From Alkalicoccobacillus plakortidis (GTDB lineage: Bacteria > Bacillota > Bacilli > Bacillales > Bacillaceae_D), in contig NZ_JAMQJY010000001.1 of the NCBI RefSeq assembly GCF_023703085.1, positions 1,116,001-1,180,000 of the forward strand: a stretch of DNA of 64,000 nt, in the 5' to 3' direction. Each line of letters begins with the position of its first letter. The first letter of the stretch is position 1. Positions 9,079 through 18,504 of the stretch are shown here, piece by piece. Below the pieces are notes generated by a model that saw only the letters and a program-made list of their open reading frames with translations, searched no databases and was not told the origin of the DNA. Made by a program: the position numbers and the translations under genes.

Positions 9079-10338
9079 TTGGAATTTCCCATTCATTTAG
9101 ATACTGAAGAAGCAGCAAAGAACCTGCAACCTTCTATTCTCTCCACCTTTAAGAAATTAGCAGCTTCACGTTATTATACTGCCAGTCAATTAGAATTGCT
9201 TTCATCTGAGGCTAAGCAAATCCTAAACTCTCGATATCATGAGTTAGGTGCTTTTGCATATTTAGTTTATATAGAAGGAGTTTCTACTCTTTCTCAATCA
9301 AATGATTCATCCGAGCAATCTTATAGAAGATTTGAGCATTTTTACGCATCTCTTGGCGAGGAATTAAAACAAGCCATTCAGACAGAAAAGGATACTCCTG
9401 CTGTTTTCGCTTTTATACGACAGCTCGTTATCCGAATGGAACGAGATAAACATCATCAAAATGCACCATGGCCATCGTTAGTAGACCAATTTGTACCTCA
9501 GCTCTCTGCTGGGCACATAGATCGGCTAGATCAAATCTTAGATACCTATTCATTTAGTCGTAGCGCCTCTTCTGCTGTTTTGGTGAAAAGTTATGTAACA
9601 TTGCTTGCTGGCAGAGAAAAAAACGCACTTCAGCAGCTTGTTTCCATATCTGCAAACTGGACTGAGCAGCAACTTACGAAGCATTTTAGATGCTTAGAGG
9701 AACGAGAGCGGTGGGAAACGATCCTACATTGGCTGAAACAGCTTTTCCCATCTAAATCTGAAAATCGTTATGGATCACTCCAAGCTTTTGCAGATCGAAG
9801 TCACTCCCATCTAAACAAAAACGGGACTTTTTTAACGGATGTATGGGATCGTTGGTTATTGGCACCAAGCTTTCAAAGATACGCTGCACTCACAACACAT
9901 GAAAACAAAGATAAAAAACAACAAATTGTGGATTACCTCCTTCCAAAACTGGAGGTACAGTTACATCAATCTCAAACTGTACAGGTCTATATTCGACTGC
10001 TTCATGAGCAACAGCGTTTTGAAAAAGCAGCTGAATACTTTTTAATGTATGAACGAAATCCTGCCCGCCTTCAAGAAGAGAAGGAAGCATTACTTCAATC
10101 AATGAAAACTTTTACGCCTCATCTGGTAAAACCAGTGCTTCATCAATTTGTTGTGAGGTTAGCAGAGAAAAAATCAAGAGCACATTATGAAAAAGCAGCT
10201 TATTATGTTTCTGAGCTAATGGATGTCTATAAGCAAGACCATACCGAAGACCGGTTTCAAGAATATATGCAGCTATTAAAGTCTGAGTATAAAACCTACC
10301 GTGCTTTCATCAAGGAGCTGAATCTTATTCATGCGTAA
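9079..10338 (+). CDS. Uncharacterised helical protein preceding the SNF2 helicase
   Basis: A 419-residue soluble, alpha-helical protein rich in Gln, Leu, Glu and Lys, without signal peptide or membrane segment. Helix pairs such as YIRLLHEQQRFEKAAEYFLMYE suggest TPR-like repeats in the second half. In Bacillaceae the SNF2 helicase is often paired with a SWIM zinc-finger protein; this protein occupies that position but contains only one cysteine and no CxCx(n)CxH motif, so it is either a divergent partner or only its helical part. The start is TTG 9079, 4-5 bases after GAGGTG. Its stop overlaps the ATG of the helicase gene, implying translational coupling. Confidence 0.7.
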   Translation: MEFPIHLDTEEAAKNLQPSILSTFKKLAASRYYTASQLELLSSEAKQILNSRYHELGAFAYLVYIEGVSTLSQSNDSSEQSYRRFEHFYASLGEELKQAIQTEKDTPAVFAFIRQLVIRMERDKHHQNAPWPSLVDQFVPQLSAGHIDRLDQILDTYSFSRSASSAVLVKSYVTLLAGREKNALQQLVSISANWTEQQLTKHFRCLEERERWETILHWLKQLFPSKSENRYGSLQAFADRSHSHLNKNGTFLTDVWDRWLLAPSFQRYAALTTHENKDKKQQIVDYLLPKLEVQLHQSQTVQVYIRLLHEQQRFEKAAEYFLMYERNPARLQEEKEALLQSMKTFTPHLVKPVLHQFVVRLAEKKSRAHYEKAAYYVSELMDVYKQDHTEDRFQEYMQLLKSEYKTYRAFIKELNLIHA

Positions 10339-13334
10339 AATGATTATACATGGAGGCTGGATAAACAAGGTTTTTTTTGTTTGGGCTGAACAAGTTAAAA
10401 AATCTAGATTTGATCAGGTTGATAGCTTTAAATACCCGTTTCTTTATTCGCCTTTTGAACTAAAGCTGCTACTTTATCAATTTGACCCCCATTCTTTTTA
10501 TGGAACATTTATTCACACGGGTCAAGCCGTTCTTCAAGTTCCGCTTCTAAATCGACAGGTGCAATCACCAACTTGGCGAGGCAACCGTTTACCAAGCAGA
10601 TGCTCAAACAAAACAGTATCCATTTCCTGTTGAAGGTATACGACTTAGTGCTGATGAGTTCGTTTCACAGCTTCCTTTACTTAAGAAATGGGCTACACTG
10701 CCCCATGTTGAGATTGGTGCTGATCTTCAAATATGGACTCATTTAGCTGATGAGGTATGGATGATGATTGAAGACGGACAGTTCCTTCCCGCTGCTGATG
10801 GGAGCTGGAAACTAAAAGAAAACATGATTCCACTTGATTCTTGGACAGCGTCTCTTCCAAAAGCTAGCCTTTCTTTAAAGTCTGAACAAACGATGACGAG
10901 ACAAAAACCTTCAGAAACCAACTATGAAAATCAAGTTCTAAACGCTTTAAACCTGATAACAGATGCTGCCGTACGTTCTTTAATGCAAAATAATGATGTC
11001 TACAAGGCTTTTACCCAATGGCAGGAAAGTGTTGGTGATAAGTGGAAGCCGTTAGTTCAATCTTTGGCTTCTTCTGACCGGAATCCAAAGCTTACACAGC
11101 CAACAGGTCGACTAGATCAAGAACTAGGTACGGTCAAACTGCCTCCTTTTCAAACAGCTTTGCGAGTTGAAGAACCACTTGAATCAAGTGAACCGTGGAA
11201 AGTCAAGCTATGCTTATCTGACAGACTTCACCCTACGTATATAGTCGATATGGTTGATTTAGAAAAGGGCGAGCATCCTTGGAGGGTCAATCCGATTAGC
11301 CAGTTGAAATCAGATGCTCATATGATTTCAAAAACGATTCCGTACTTAAATGAGATTGGGTTATCCCATGCTGAGATCGAGTTACATGCAGATGATGTAT
11401 TTACATTATGCACCAACTTTAATGAGCAGTTAAAAGAACTTGGTGTTCATTTAATTGTTCCAAATTGGCTGAAGCAACGTAAACAACTAAGTGTGAACTT
11501 GGCCATTGATACACCTAAACAGAATAATGCGTATAGTGAACCGTTATTAAACTGGGAGAATGTTGCGAATTTCACTTATAACATCGCCATTGGAGATGTT
11601 GTGCTTTCATCAGAGGATTTTACGCAATATGTTGAGGAAAAGAGACCTTTTATTTATCAAAATGGACAGTGGATAGCTTGGGATCCTTCTATGGCTAAAA
11701 AACTTCAATCCTATCTTGAGCATCTTGATCAGAAAGCAACCTACTTAGATACACTTCTACTTGATGAATTAGATGCCGATCAGGATCAAACCGGTCTCGA
11801 TGTTGACTGGGAAGTTGAATGGCAGGAGGAGATGAAGGACAGCTTAACAAAGATTTATCAAGAGGAACCACCATTAGTTCACTTGCCTCAATTGTTTACT
11901 GGTGAGCTACGAGCCTATCAACATCAAGGTGTTTCATGGTTGGCTCATTTACGCCGAGCCGGCTTTGGTGGTGTATTAGCTGATGACATGGGACTTGGGA
12001 AGTCCATTCAGACCTTAGTCTATATGCTCTATGTCAAAGACGCTCAAAAAAAAGCAAACGAATCATCAGAACCATTTTTACTCATTTGCCCAACTTCCCT
12101 GTTATACAATTGGGCACACGAGGCCAAACAATTTGCTCCCTCACTACGAGTATTTATTCATCATGGTCAAACAAGAATTACTCAACTGTTAGACAGTGAT
12201 GAACTAGATCAATGGGATGTTGTTCTAACGTCTTATCAACTTGCTGTAAGGGACGCTGAGGCGTTTAAAACCATTCAGTGGAATGGCATGGTACTAGATG
12301 AGGCACAACATATTAAAAATGTGGATACAAAACAACGACGAGTCATTAAACAGTTTCGGGCCAATCACATTTTTGCACTAACTGGAACTCCTATCGAGAA
12401 CCGTCTAAGAGAACTATGGTCACTCATGGATGTTACCAATCCAAGTTTATTAGGTCGATACAGTGCCTTCCAGAATCAATTTATTAAAAAGATTGAAAAG
12501 GAAAAAGATCAACAGCGCTTGGAGCAGCTTCAGGCGACGATTCGACCTTTTGTACTTAGAAGGAAAAAGAATGATCTGTCATTACAGTTAAACCTGCCAG
12601 AGAAGCGTGAGCGTATCCATAACGTCCACCTTTCACTTGAACAAGCAGCCTATTATCAAGCTGTTGTTGAAGAAGTGAGTAAACAGCTTAACGAAGTATC
12701 CAATATGGAGAGACGTTCTCTTATCTTACGGAGTTTAACCAGGTTAAAACAAATTTGTAATCACCCTGCACATTTTTTAAAAACAAAGGATATGGACGCA
12801 CACGAATCAGGAAAATGGACTGAGTTTGTACGTATTGTTGATGAAATCCAAGCCAACAACGAAAAGGTATTGATTTTCACTCAATATAAAGAGATGGGTT
12901 CTTTAATCACTCAAGAATTAGAAAAACGCTACAGCCGTCCTGTTCCTTTTTTACATGGAAGCTTAACACGAGCGATGAGACAGGCTGTCATTACTGACTT
13001 TCAAACAAATGAAGAAACAACCGCATTTGTGCTTTCTTTAAAAGCTGGTGGAGTTGGCTTAAACCTAACTGCAGCCACACATGTCATCCACTATGATCGC
13101 TGGTGGAATCCTGCTGTCGAAAATCAAGCGACAGACCGCGCATTTAGAATTGGTCAAACATCAGATGTAACCGTTCATAAACTTATTACAACGGGTACGG
13201 TCGAGGAACGAATTGATCGCATGCTTGTGACGAAGCAATCTCTCGCGGATGAAATCTTGTCATCAGATGCTGCGAAATTTACAGAGATGACAAATGATGA
13301 GGTACTGAACTTAATCCGTTTAACCAAAGACTAA
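10331..13334 (+). CDS. SNF2/RapA-type DEAD/DEAH helicase (YwqA-like; frame broken near N-terminus)
   Basis: A Swi2/Snf2 family double-stranded-DNA translocase of about 1000 residues. An N-terminal SNF2-associated region is followed by the ATPase core: GVLADDMGLGKSIQTLVYML (Walker A, about residue 550), LDEAQHIKN (Walker B, about 655), LTGTPIENRLRELWSLMD, then the helicase C lobe with FTQYKEMG, HGSLTR, LSLKAGGVGLNLTAATHVI and ATDRAFRIGQT. The first about 80 residues are in a different frame from the rest; deleting one T of CTTGG at 10573-10574 yields ...QSPTGEATVYQAD... and a continuous protein. ATG 10331 (alternatively 10340) overlaps the upstream stop codon. Likely roles are removing proteins from DNA or transcription-associated repair; specificity is unknown. 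Confidence 0.88.
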
Positions 13335-13352
13335 AGGAGGTAACACGTCACC

Positions 13353-13514
13353 TTGGATCCTATATTTGAAACCTATTGGAACGGATCTACAAAAAAAACA
13401 CCGGAACGATTCACAGCTGAACACTACCATTCAGCTGATGAAGAAGAGGCAGCATGGACGTCTTTTCGAGAAGCTGTTCAAAAGGCTGCAACAGATCAAA
13501 ATTCTAAGAAATAA
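13353..13514 (+). CDS. Small acidic hypothetical protein downstream of the SNF2 helicase
   Basis: A 53-residue frame, TTG start, with AAAGGAGG 12 bases upstream (slightly long). The product begins MDPIFETYWNGSTKKTPERF, then has a run of acidic residues (SADEEEAAWTSFREAV). It lies 18 bases after the helicase stop and immediately before a strong terminator, so it is likely the last gene of the helicase operon. I do not recognise a family. A mutual-position argument and good Shine-Dalgarno sequence support it rather than homology. Confidence 0.55.
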   Translation: MDPIFETYWNGSTKKTPERFTAEHYHSADEEEAAWTSFREAVQKAATDQNSKK

Positions 13515-13521
13515 GAAACAA

Positions 13522-13567
13522 AAAAAGCTCGGGAATCATCTTACCAAAAATGATTTCCGAGCTTTTT
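13522..13567. terminator. Bidirectional terminator between convergent genes
   Basis: AAAAAGCTCGGGAATCAT (13522-13539) pairs with ATGATTTCCGAGCTTTTT (13550-13567) with one G-T position; A- and T-runs flank it, serving the helicase operon on plus and the lipoprotein gene on minus. Confidence 0.9.
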
Positions 13568-13568
13568 A

Positions 13569-14051
13569 TTATTTTGTAATTTCAACATCTATTGTTGTTT
13601 TAGGAAGTTCAGAATTGTCCTCTGTCTTACCAGCTATTTCTGCTTGTAGTGTATAATTTCCTTCTTCAATATGAGTAAGAGGGATTGACTCTTCATACGT
13701 ACGAGAATCCCCTTTTTCAATTTCCTCTTCCATAATAGCCATTGTAAACATCATGCCCTCAGAGAAACGATACACTTCTTCATCTGCATCATCTGTCATA
13801 ACCAACTCATATGCCTGTGAACTAGAAAACTCAAGTGTTTGTGTATCATCCGTATTATTTGTCAATTGTAGTTCAACTTTAAGATCTTCATTTTCTTGAA
13901 CTGCTTGAACTTCAAGCTGCCAGCCATTCATTTCCTCGGCTCCTTCCTGATTTTCTTGACTCTCATCACCCGGTGCTTCTGCTTCTTGTCCACACGCAGT
14001 TAATGTAACGAGTAATCCCGTTATAAGAATTGGCTTCCATTTTTTAAACAT
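13569..14051 (-). CDS. Lipoprotein with BsuPI (proteinase inhibitor-like) domain
   Basis: A 160-residue secreted lipoprotein. The signal peptide MFKKWKPILITGLLVTLTAC ends in the lipobox L-T-A-C; an acidic linker follows (residues about 21-42). The remainder (LKVELQLTNNTDDTQTLEFSS, then VYRFSEGMMFTMAI and GNYTLQAEI) matches the immunoglobulin-like BsuPI fold first seen in an intracellular proteinase inhibitor of B. subtilis. The actual ligand of such extracellular copies is not known. ATG 14051 is preceded by a GGAGTGG-type site. It lies 14 bases after the YitT-family gene and is likely cotranscribed. Confidence 0.75.
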   Translation of the reverse strand: MFKKWKPILITGLLVTLTACGQEAEAPGDESQENQEGAEEMNGWQLEVQAVQENEDLKVELQLTNNTDDTQTLEFSSSQAYELVMTDDADEEVYRFSEGMMFTMAIMEEEIEKGDSRTYEESIPLTHIEEGNYTLQAEIAGKTEDNSELPKTTIDVEITK

Positions 14052-14065
14052 AAGACGTCCACTCC

Positions 14066-14887
14066 CTATTGTTTGTTAAATAATCCGTAGACACTAGCTG
14101 TTTCAACAATATTTGTAAACGCAGTTGGATCGACATCATTGATAATTGTTTTCAGATCGTATAATTCGTATCTCGTTAACACGATAAACAATACTTCTTT
14201 ATCATCGGATGTATATCCTCCTTTTGCTTGGACCCGTGTAATACCTCTTGTTAGTCGTTCATGTATTGCTGTTCTTAACTCTTCTGCATGTTTTGTTACA
14301 ATCATAGCTGTGAGTTTTACGTAACGTGTATGAATGGCATCAATAACTCTTGACGTTACATATAGTGCAACCAATGTATATAAAGCTTTCTCTGGATCAA
14401 ATAAAATTCCTGCTGCAAAAACAATTAAACTATTTAAGACAAAGAAATAAATCCCAACTGGACGATCACTGTATCTCGCAAGAACCAAAGCGATGATATC
14501 TAAACCTCCAGAGGATGCCCCCAAGCGAAGCATGAGTCCTGCTCCTACGGCTCCTAGAACCCCTCCAAATACTGCGTTAAGAAGAATATCCTGTGAGAAG
14601 GCATACTCAGGCAATACTTCAAGAAAAAAGGAGGTAATCGCTACACTGACAAAACTATATATAGTAAAGCTTTTTCCAACCTTCATCCAACCAAGAATCG
14701 CAACTGGAATATTTAATAAGAATAACAATAACCCAGTCGAAAGATCAAATAAAGAAGCTATTAACTGCGAGACACCAGTAAAACCACTCGCAAAAACATC
14801 AGCTGGGATTAAGAAAAAATTAAGTGATGCGGCGAGTAACGCCGAACCGATAATAATAATGATGACTTTCTGAATTTCCTTAAACAT
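14066..14887 (-). CDS. YitT family membrane protein (DUF2179 C-terminal domain)
   Basis: A 273-residue protein with five to six N-terminal membrane segments (for example VIIIIIGSALLAASLNFFLI, then GLLLFLLNIPVAILGW) and a soluble C-terminal DUF2179 domain of about 80 residues (LTRGITRVQAKGGYTSDDKE and VLFIVLTRYELYDLKTIIND). This is the usual YitT layout. The function of the family is poorly defined; several paralogues occur per Bacillus genome. It precedes the BsuPI lipoprotein gene on the same strand. Confidence 0.85.
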   Translation of the reverse strand: MFKEIQKVIIIIIGSALLAASLNFFLIPADVFASGFTGVSQLIASLFDLSTGLLLFLLNIPVAILGWMKVGKSFTIYSFVSVAITSFFLEVLPEYAFSQDILLNAVFGGVLGAVGAGLMLRLGASSGGLDIIALVLARYSDRPVGIYFFVLNSLIVFAAGILFDPEKALYTLVALYVTSRVIDAIHTRYVKLTAMIVTKHAEELRTAIHERLTRGITRVQAKGGYTSDDKEVLFIVLTRYELYDLKTIINDVDPTAFTNIVETASVYGLFNKQ

Positions 14888-14920
14888 TCATACACCTCTT
14901 ATTTGATCTACTAATGATAC

Positions 14921-15688
14921 CTATTTCAGATGAGTTGAAAACCAATCTGTTAATTGAAAAAATGCTGTCCGTGATAAAACATGTTCTGTGTGCTTTTCTG
15001 TGTACAAAGCAAGCCGGTCTGGAAATGATTTGTAATCTGATAATAATTCATTATAAAGCGTTGTTGAATAACTGGACGGGACTACCTGATCCTTTTCTCC
15101 ATGCCAGATCATTAATGGTCTTCCATTTAGAGCATGAAGTTGAGTCGATAAGTCAAAAGGTTTCAAACTTATCAGGGTTGCATTCACCTCTTCATCAGGG
15201 ATCGGTAAACCTTGTTTCTTCAATTGATCAATTTGTAACATGGCAAAATGTTCGTAATACGCACTACCCATTAAGCTAACAGCAGTATGAATCCATTGAT
15301 ATTGACTCAAAGCACCATACGTTGTGATGCCTCCCATTGATGTTCCGGCTACGCCTATTCGGTTAGGATCACTTAACCCACGACTGACTAGGTGATTTTT
15401 TAATCCTTCTAGCTCACTTATGGACGTCATCACAATTTCCCAAAGCATTAATGTTCTATTGAATCCAGTTATATTCGCTTCACGCTCTCCATGATGCAAG
15501 GCGTCAGGCAAAATGACTCGAAACCCTTTGGACGCAAGATGGTAAGCTATATGTAAGTTTTGATCTTTGGCACTAGTAAGTCCGTGATAAAAAAAGACCG
15601 TTGGCTGATTGTCTTGATTCATTATGGATTGCTCTGACACATGTAAAAACGGAATATCACCTAACTGCTCTCTAACAATCGAAATCAT
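14921..15688 (-). CDS. Alpha/beta hydrolase (YitV-like esterase)
   Basis: A 255-residue serine hydrolase of the alpha/beta fold. The oxyanion-side motif is FFYHGLTSAKDQN, the nucleophile elbow is GVAGTSMGGI (G-x-S-x-G), the acid is near WHGEKDQVVP and the histidine near TEKHTEHV, giving a complete catalytic triad. ATG 15688 is preferred: AAAGGAG lies 11 bases upstream, and a start farther up would place that site inside the coding sequence. It resembles YitV of B. subtilis, whose natural substrate is unknown. Confidence 0.8.
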   Translation of the reverse strand: MISIVREQLGDIPFLHVSEQSIMNQDNQPTVFFYHGLTSAKDQNLHIAYHLASKGFRVILPDALHHGEREANITGFNRTLMLWEIVMTSISELEGLKNHLVSRGLSDPNRIGVAGTSMGGITTYGALSQYQWIHTAVSLMGSAYYEHFAMLQIDQLKKQGLPIPDEEVNATLISLKPFDLSTQLHALNGRPLMIWHGEKDQVVPSSYSTTLYNELLSDYKSFPDRLALYTEKHTEHVLSRTAFFQLTDWFSTHLK

Positions 15689-15726
15689 CGTGAGTTCGTC
15701 TCCTTTTATTGAGATCTCAAAAGATA

Positions 15727-15747
15727 AAGCCACCAAAAAGGTGGCTT
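15727..15747 (-). terminator. Terminator after the small membrane protein gene
   Basis: AAGCCACC (15727-15734) pairs with GGTGGCTT (15740-15747); on minus it is followed by TATCTTTT. Confidence 0.65.
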
Positions 15748-16021
15748 ACTTGTTATTTAACTGTTGCTCTTCATTGTAACGTTGTACGCTATACAACGCT
15801 CCTTCACCAACCATTTTGCTATCTTCTGATTTAGGCACAGGGTTTCCTAACTGCTCGTCCTGTTTGGGTTCACCCGAAGTTACCTTATCCGAAACTTTAT
15901 GGTAAGAATCTTTAACGACTTTAGAAACTCTAGCACGTCTGGACTCATCATTTAACCAAATGACCGCTCCACTAACTGCTCCTGCAACGGCTGATGCTAC
16001 AAGCCATTTTTTTACACCCAT
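15746..16021 (-). CDS. Small membrane-anchored protein, YtxH-like
   Basis: A 91-residue protein with one N-terminal hydrophobic segment (KKWLVASAVAGAVSGAVIWL) followed by a basic, helical, then polar tail (VSKVVKDSYHKVSDKVTSG). This is the general layout of YtxH-type proteins; I cannot assign a function. ATG 16021 has a GGGGAG upstream. It ends in a terminator. Confidence 0.65.
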   Translation of the reverse strand: MGVKKWLVASAVAGAVSGAVIWLNDESRRARVSKVVKDSYHKVSDKVTSGEPKQDEQLGNPVPKSEDSKMVGEGALYSVQRYNEEQQLNNK

Positions 16022-16102
16022 TAAGATCTCCCCTTCCTTCTCTTATTAAATATATTTTCCTATTCCAAACGATATTAAACATGAATTAGATGATCCTATC
16101 GA

Positions 16103-16480
16103 TCATTTTCCATCTTCATATAATTCATCTGTATGTTTAACAACCCATTCCAAGCCATCTTTCACTTCGCCTTGCCATGAAAGCATACCGCCTGCAAAAT
16201 TACGAACATTAGTCATGCCTTGCTCCTTTAAATAGCGAGCAACATTTTGACTTCGTTTTCCACTTCTACAGATAAAAACATATGAAGCATTACGATCAAA
16301 ATCATCCAAAAAACTCGGAATCGTATTCATTGGAATTAATGGAACCCCTGGAATATGCGCTTCTGCATATTCATCTAACTCTCGCACATCAACTAGTATT
16401 GGTTCTTTGGCTCCAGTAGCCAAAAGCTGACGCAATTCTTCTTGATCAACCTGTACAATACCTTCTTCTTCAAATGACAT
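16103..16480 (-). CDS. Rhodanese-like domain protein
   Basis: A single rhodanese domain of 125 residues, probably a sulfurtransferase. It shows VDVRELDEYAEAHIPGV (the aspartate-arginine pair of the N-terminal half) and the active-site loop FICRSGKRSQNVA with the persulfide-forming cysteine, then NFAGGMLSWQGEV. ATG 16480 is used because AAGGGTGAGAG precedes it; GTG four codons upstream falls in that site. It resembles YtwF of B. subtilis. The sulfur acceptor is unknown. Confidence 0.87.
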   Translation of the reverse strand: MSFEEEGIVQVDQEELRQLLATGAKEPILVDVRELDEYAEAHIPGVPLIPMNTIPSFLDDFDRNASYVFICRSGKRSQNVARYLKEQGMTNVRNFAGGMLSWQGEVKDGLEWVVKHTDELYEDGK

Positions 16481-16538
16481 CGGAACTCTCACCCTTATTG
16501 TTTATTTTTATTTAGTGTAAGGAAGCATATACGGTGTG

Positions 16539-17628
16539 TCAATCAACTGGCTTTGCTATCTTTAATTTAATCAGTCGATATGTGTGAGAAACAATGACTT
16601 TGCCTACCGCATACGTTGGAACAGCTAAAAGCAATCCTAATAATCCAGCAAAACGACTTGCCACTAATAATAGAAATATAATCGTTACTGGGTGGACATT
16701 TAATTGACGTCCCATTATTTGTGGAGAGATTAAGTTACTTTCAATTTGTTGAATAACCAACACGCCTAAAATAACGGCAAGAACCATAAATGGAGAATCA
16801 AATAGTGCCACAATAACAGCCGGAGCTGTCCCAATCCATGGACCGATAAACGGAATGACATTTGTGAGCATCGCAACAATCGCTAAAACAAGTGCGTATT
16901 CAAGTCCAATACTCAAATACAAGATTAAGCACAAAATACCCACACATACACTCACAAGAATTTGCCCCTGAAGGTATGAGCTTAATGCCTTATCCATATC
17001 AGAAAGAATGCGACGACCTTCCTCCTGTTGTTTAGCAGGAACAAATTTTAATAGGAAAGCTTGGAGCTTTGTCTCCTTCTTTTAATAGATAAAATAAAAC
17101 AAAAGGGAAAATAACAAGAACAATCACAACACTCGCAACGGCCCCTATCACTTTTGCAATATTTGAACCAAGTGAGGTCACATAGCCTTCTAAATTTCCA
17201 GTGATCTTTTCAACGATATCGTTAAATGAGTTCTGTCCAGACTCTTGAAAACGCTGAACATATTCATTTTCTTGTAAATTAAGGATCATGTCTTGTCCTT
17301 GTTCAATATAAGTTGGAACATTATCTACAAAGCTGCTTGTTTGAGATTGAATTTCAGGACCAATAAGTAACACACTTCCAGTTCCTAGCCCAATTAATGC
17401 CAGGAATACAATGAGGATAGAAAGGCCTCTCGGAATTTTTTTACTTAAAAGGTTCACTAAAGGTCTTAATAGATAGTAAAATACTCCTGCAATTGCAATG
17501 GGAGCAAACAATGTTTGTACTAGAATAGCAATTGGTTGGAAGATAAAGCTTACCAATGAAGCAAGATAAATGATAAGCAAGATTAGAGCAATTCCAACCC
17601 CTACTCTAAAAGATTTCGACTGAGGCAT
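16539..17628 (-). CDS. AI-2E family transporter (frame broken in the middle)
   Basis: A polytopic membrane protein of the AI-2E/PerM family (YtvI/YueF type), about 362 residues, with N-terminal hydrophobic segments, a central soluble region (VPTYIEQGQDMILNLQENEY) and C-terminal segments containing the family motif NVIPFIGPWIGTAPAVIVAL. The two halves (17628-17032 and 16997-16539) are in different frames. Removing one T from CTTGG on the plus strand (17061-17062) gives LLKEGDKAPAFLLKFVPAKQ, joining them exactly as in the family. Some relatives in alkaliphiles are Na+/H+ antiporter-like; here the substrate is unknown. ATG 17628 follows GGAAGG. Confidence 0.83.
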
Positions 17629-17818
17629 ATAGGGCAATTTCCTTCCTAAAACATTTTTTTTAAGTATATCACTCTTATTGATGAACAGGAAACGGGGACA
17701 GATATTATATTCTATCTATATTTCTAACCTTTGATTTTTAGACATGACTTTTGGTTTATGATGATTTTCATATGGGTAATGAATAATAATAGTCTTATTT
17801 TTTGAAGGAGGGTTTCCG

Positions 17819-18391
17819 TTGAAAGCCAAACTAGGTCTAGCAATTGGAACAAGCCTGATGTTGGTGGCTTGTGGGCAAGGAAATGACGAAACACCAACCA
17901 CGGATACGGGACAAAATGAACCTGAAGAAGAAACTAATCAAGAAGCGGAAGACGAAATGACAACCGAGAGCGTCTATTTGTTTTTCCCTGATGAAAATGT
18001 CGAGGAGCTATACCGAGTTGAGCGTAGTATCTCCCAAGACGACATTGAAGGGGCAACTGAAGCATTAGAGCTGTGGCTTGAAGGTCCAGAAACAGATGAA
18101 TCAAACTTGACCACACTTACTAATGACTCTGCCATCGAGGTGCAGTCTGTTGAAGAAGAGGATGGAATTGCATATGTATCCTTCTCACCAGAATTCTTAG
18201 ACATACAAGTAGGCTCAGGAACAGAAGAGATGCTCCTGCAGCAAGTTGCCTTAATTATGGATCAATTTGGTTATGAAGAAACACAAATTTTAATAGATGG
18301 TGAAACACAAGAACAGCTATTCGGACACATTCAAACCGACCAACCAATTACCTCAGAGGACCCAGAATCATACGAGTTGGTCGAGTCATAA
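17819..18391 (+). CDS. Lipoprotein with GerMN domain
   Basis: A 190-residue lipoprotein. The signal peptide MKAKLGLAIGTSLMLVAC ends in lipobox L-V-A-C; an acidic, Thr/Glu-rich linker (residues about 19-48) leads to a GerMN domain (ESVYLFFPDENVEELYRVER, ALELWLEGPE, VSFSPEFLDIQVGSGTEEM). GerMN occurs in GerM of B. subtilis (sporulation and germination) and in other envelope lipoproteins. The start is TTG 17819 with AAGGAGGG 6 bases upstream. It is monocistronic, ending in a terminator at 18410. Confidence 0.8.
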   Translation: MKAKLGLAIGTSLMLVACGQGNDETPTTDTGQNEPEEETNQEAEDEMTTESVYLFFPDENVEELYRVERSISQDDIEGATEALELWLEGPETDESNLTTLTNDSAIEVQSVEEEDGIAYVSFSPEFLDIQVGSGTEEMLLQQVALIMDQFGYEETQILIDGETQEQLFGHIQTDQPITSEDPESYELVES

Positions 18392-18409
18392 AGGAGATTC
18401 CTACGCTTT

Positions 18410-18448
18410 AGCTCTCATGCGGGAAAATGCCGCTTGGGAGCTTTTTTT
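18410..18448 (+). terminator. Terminator after the GerMN lipoprotein gene
   Basis: AGCTCTCATGCGG (18410-18422) pairs imperfectly with CCGCTTGGGAGCT (18430-18442), followed by TTTTTT. Confidence 0.75.
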
Positions 18449-18504
18449 CGCTATTATGCAAAACCGTTGAAGACTCAGGGTAAAATAAGAGTGGAAAATC
18501 GCTA

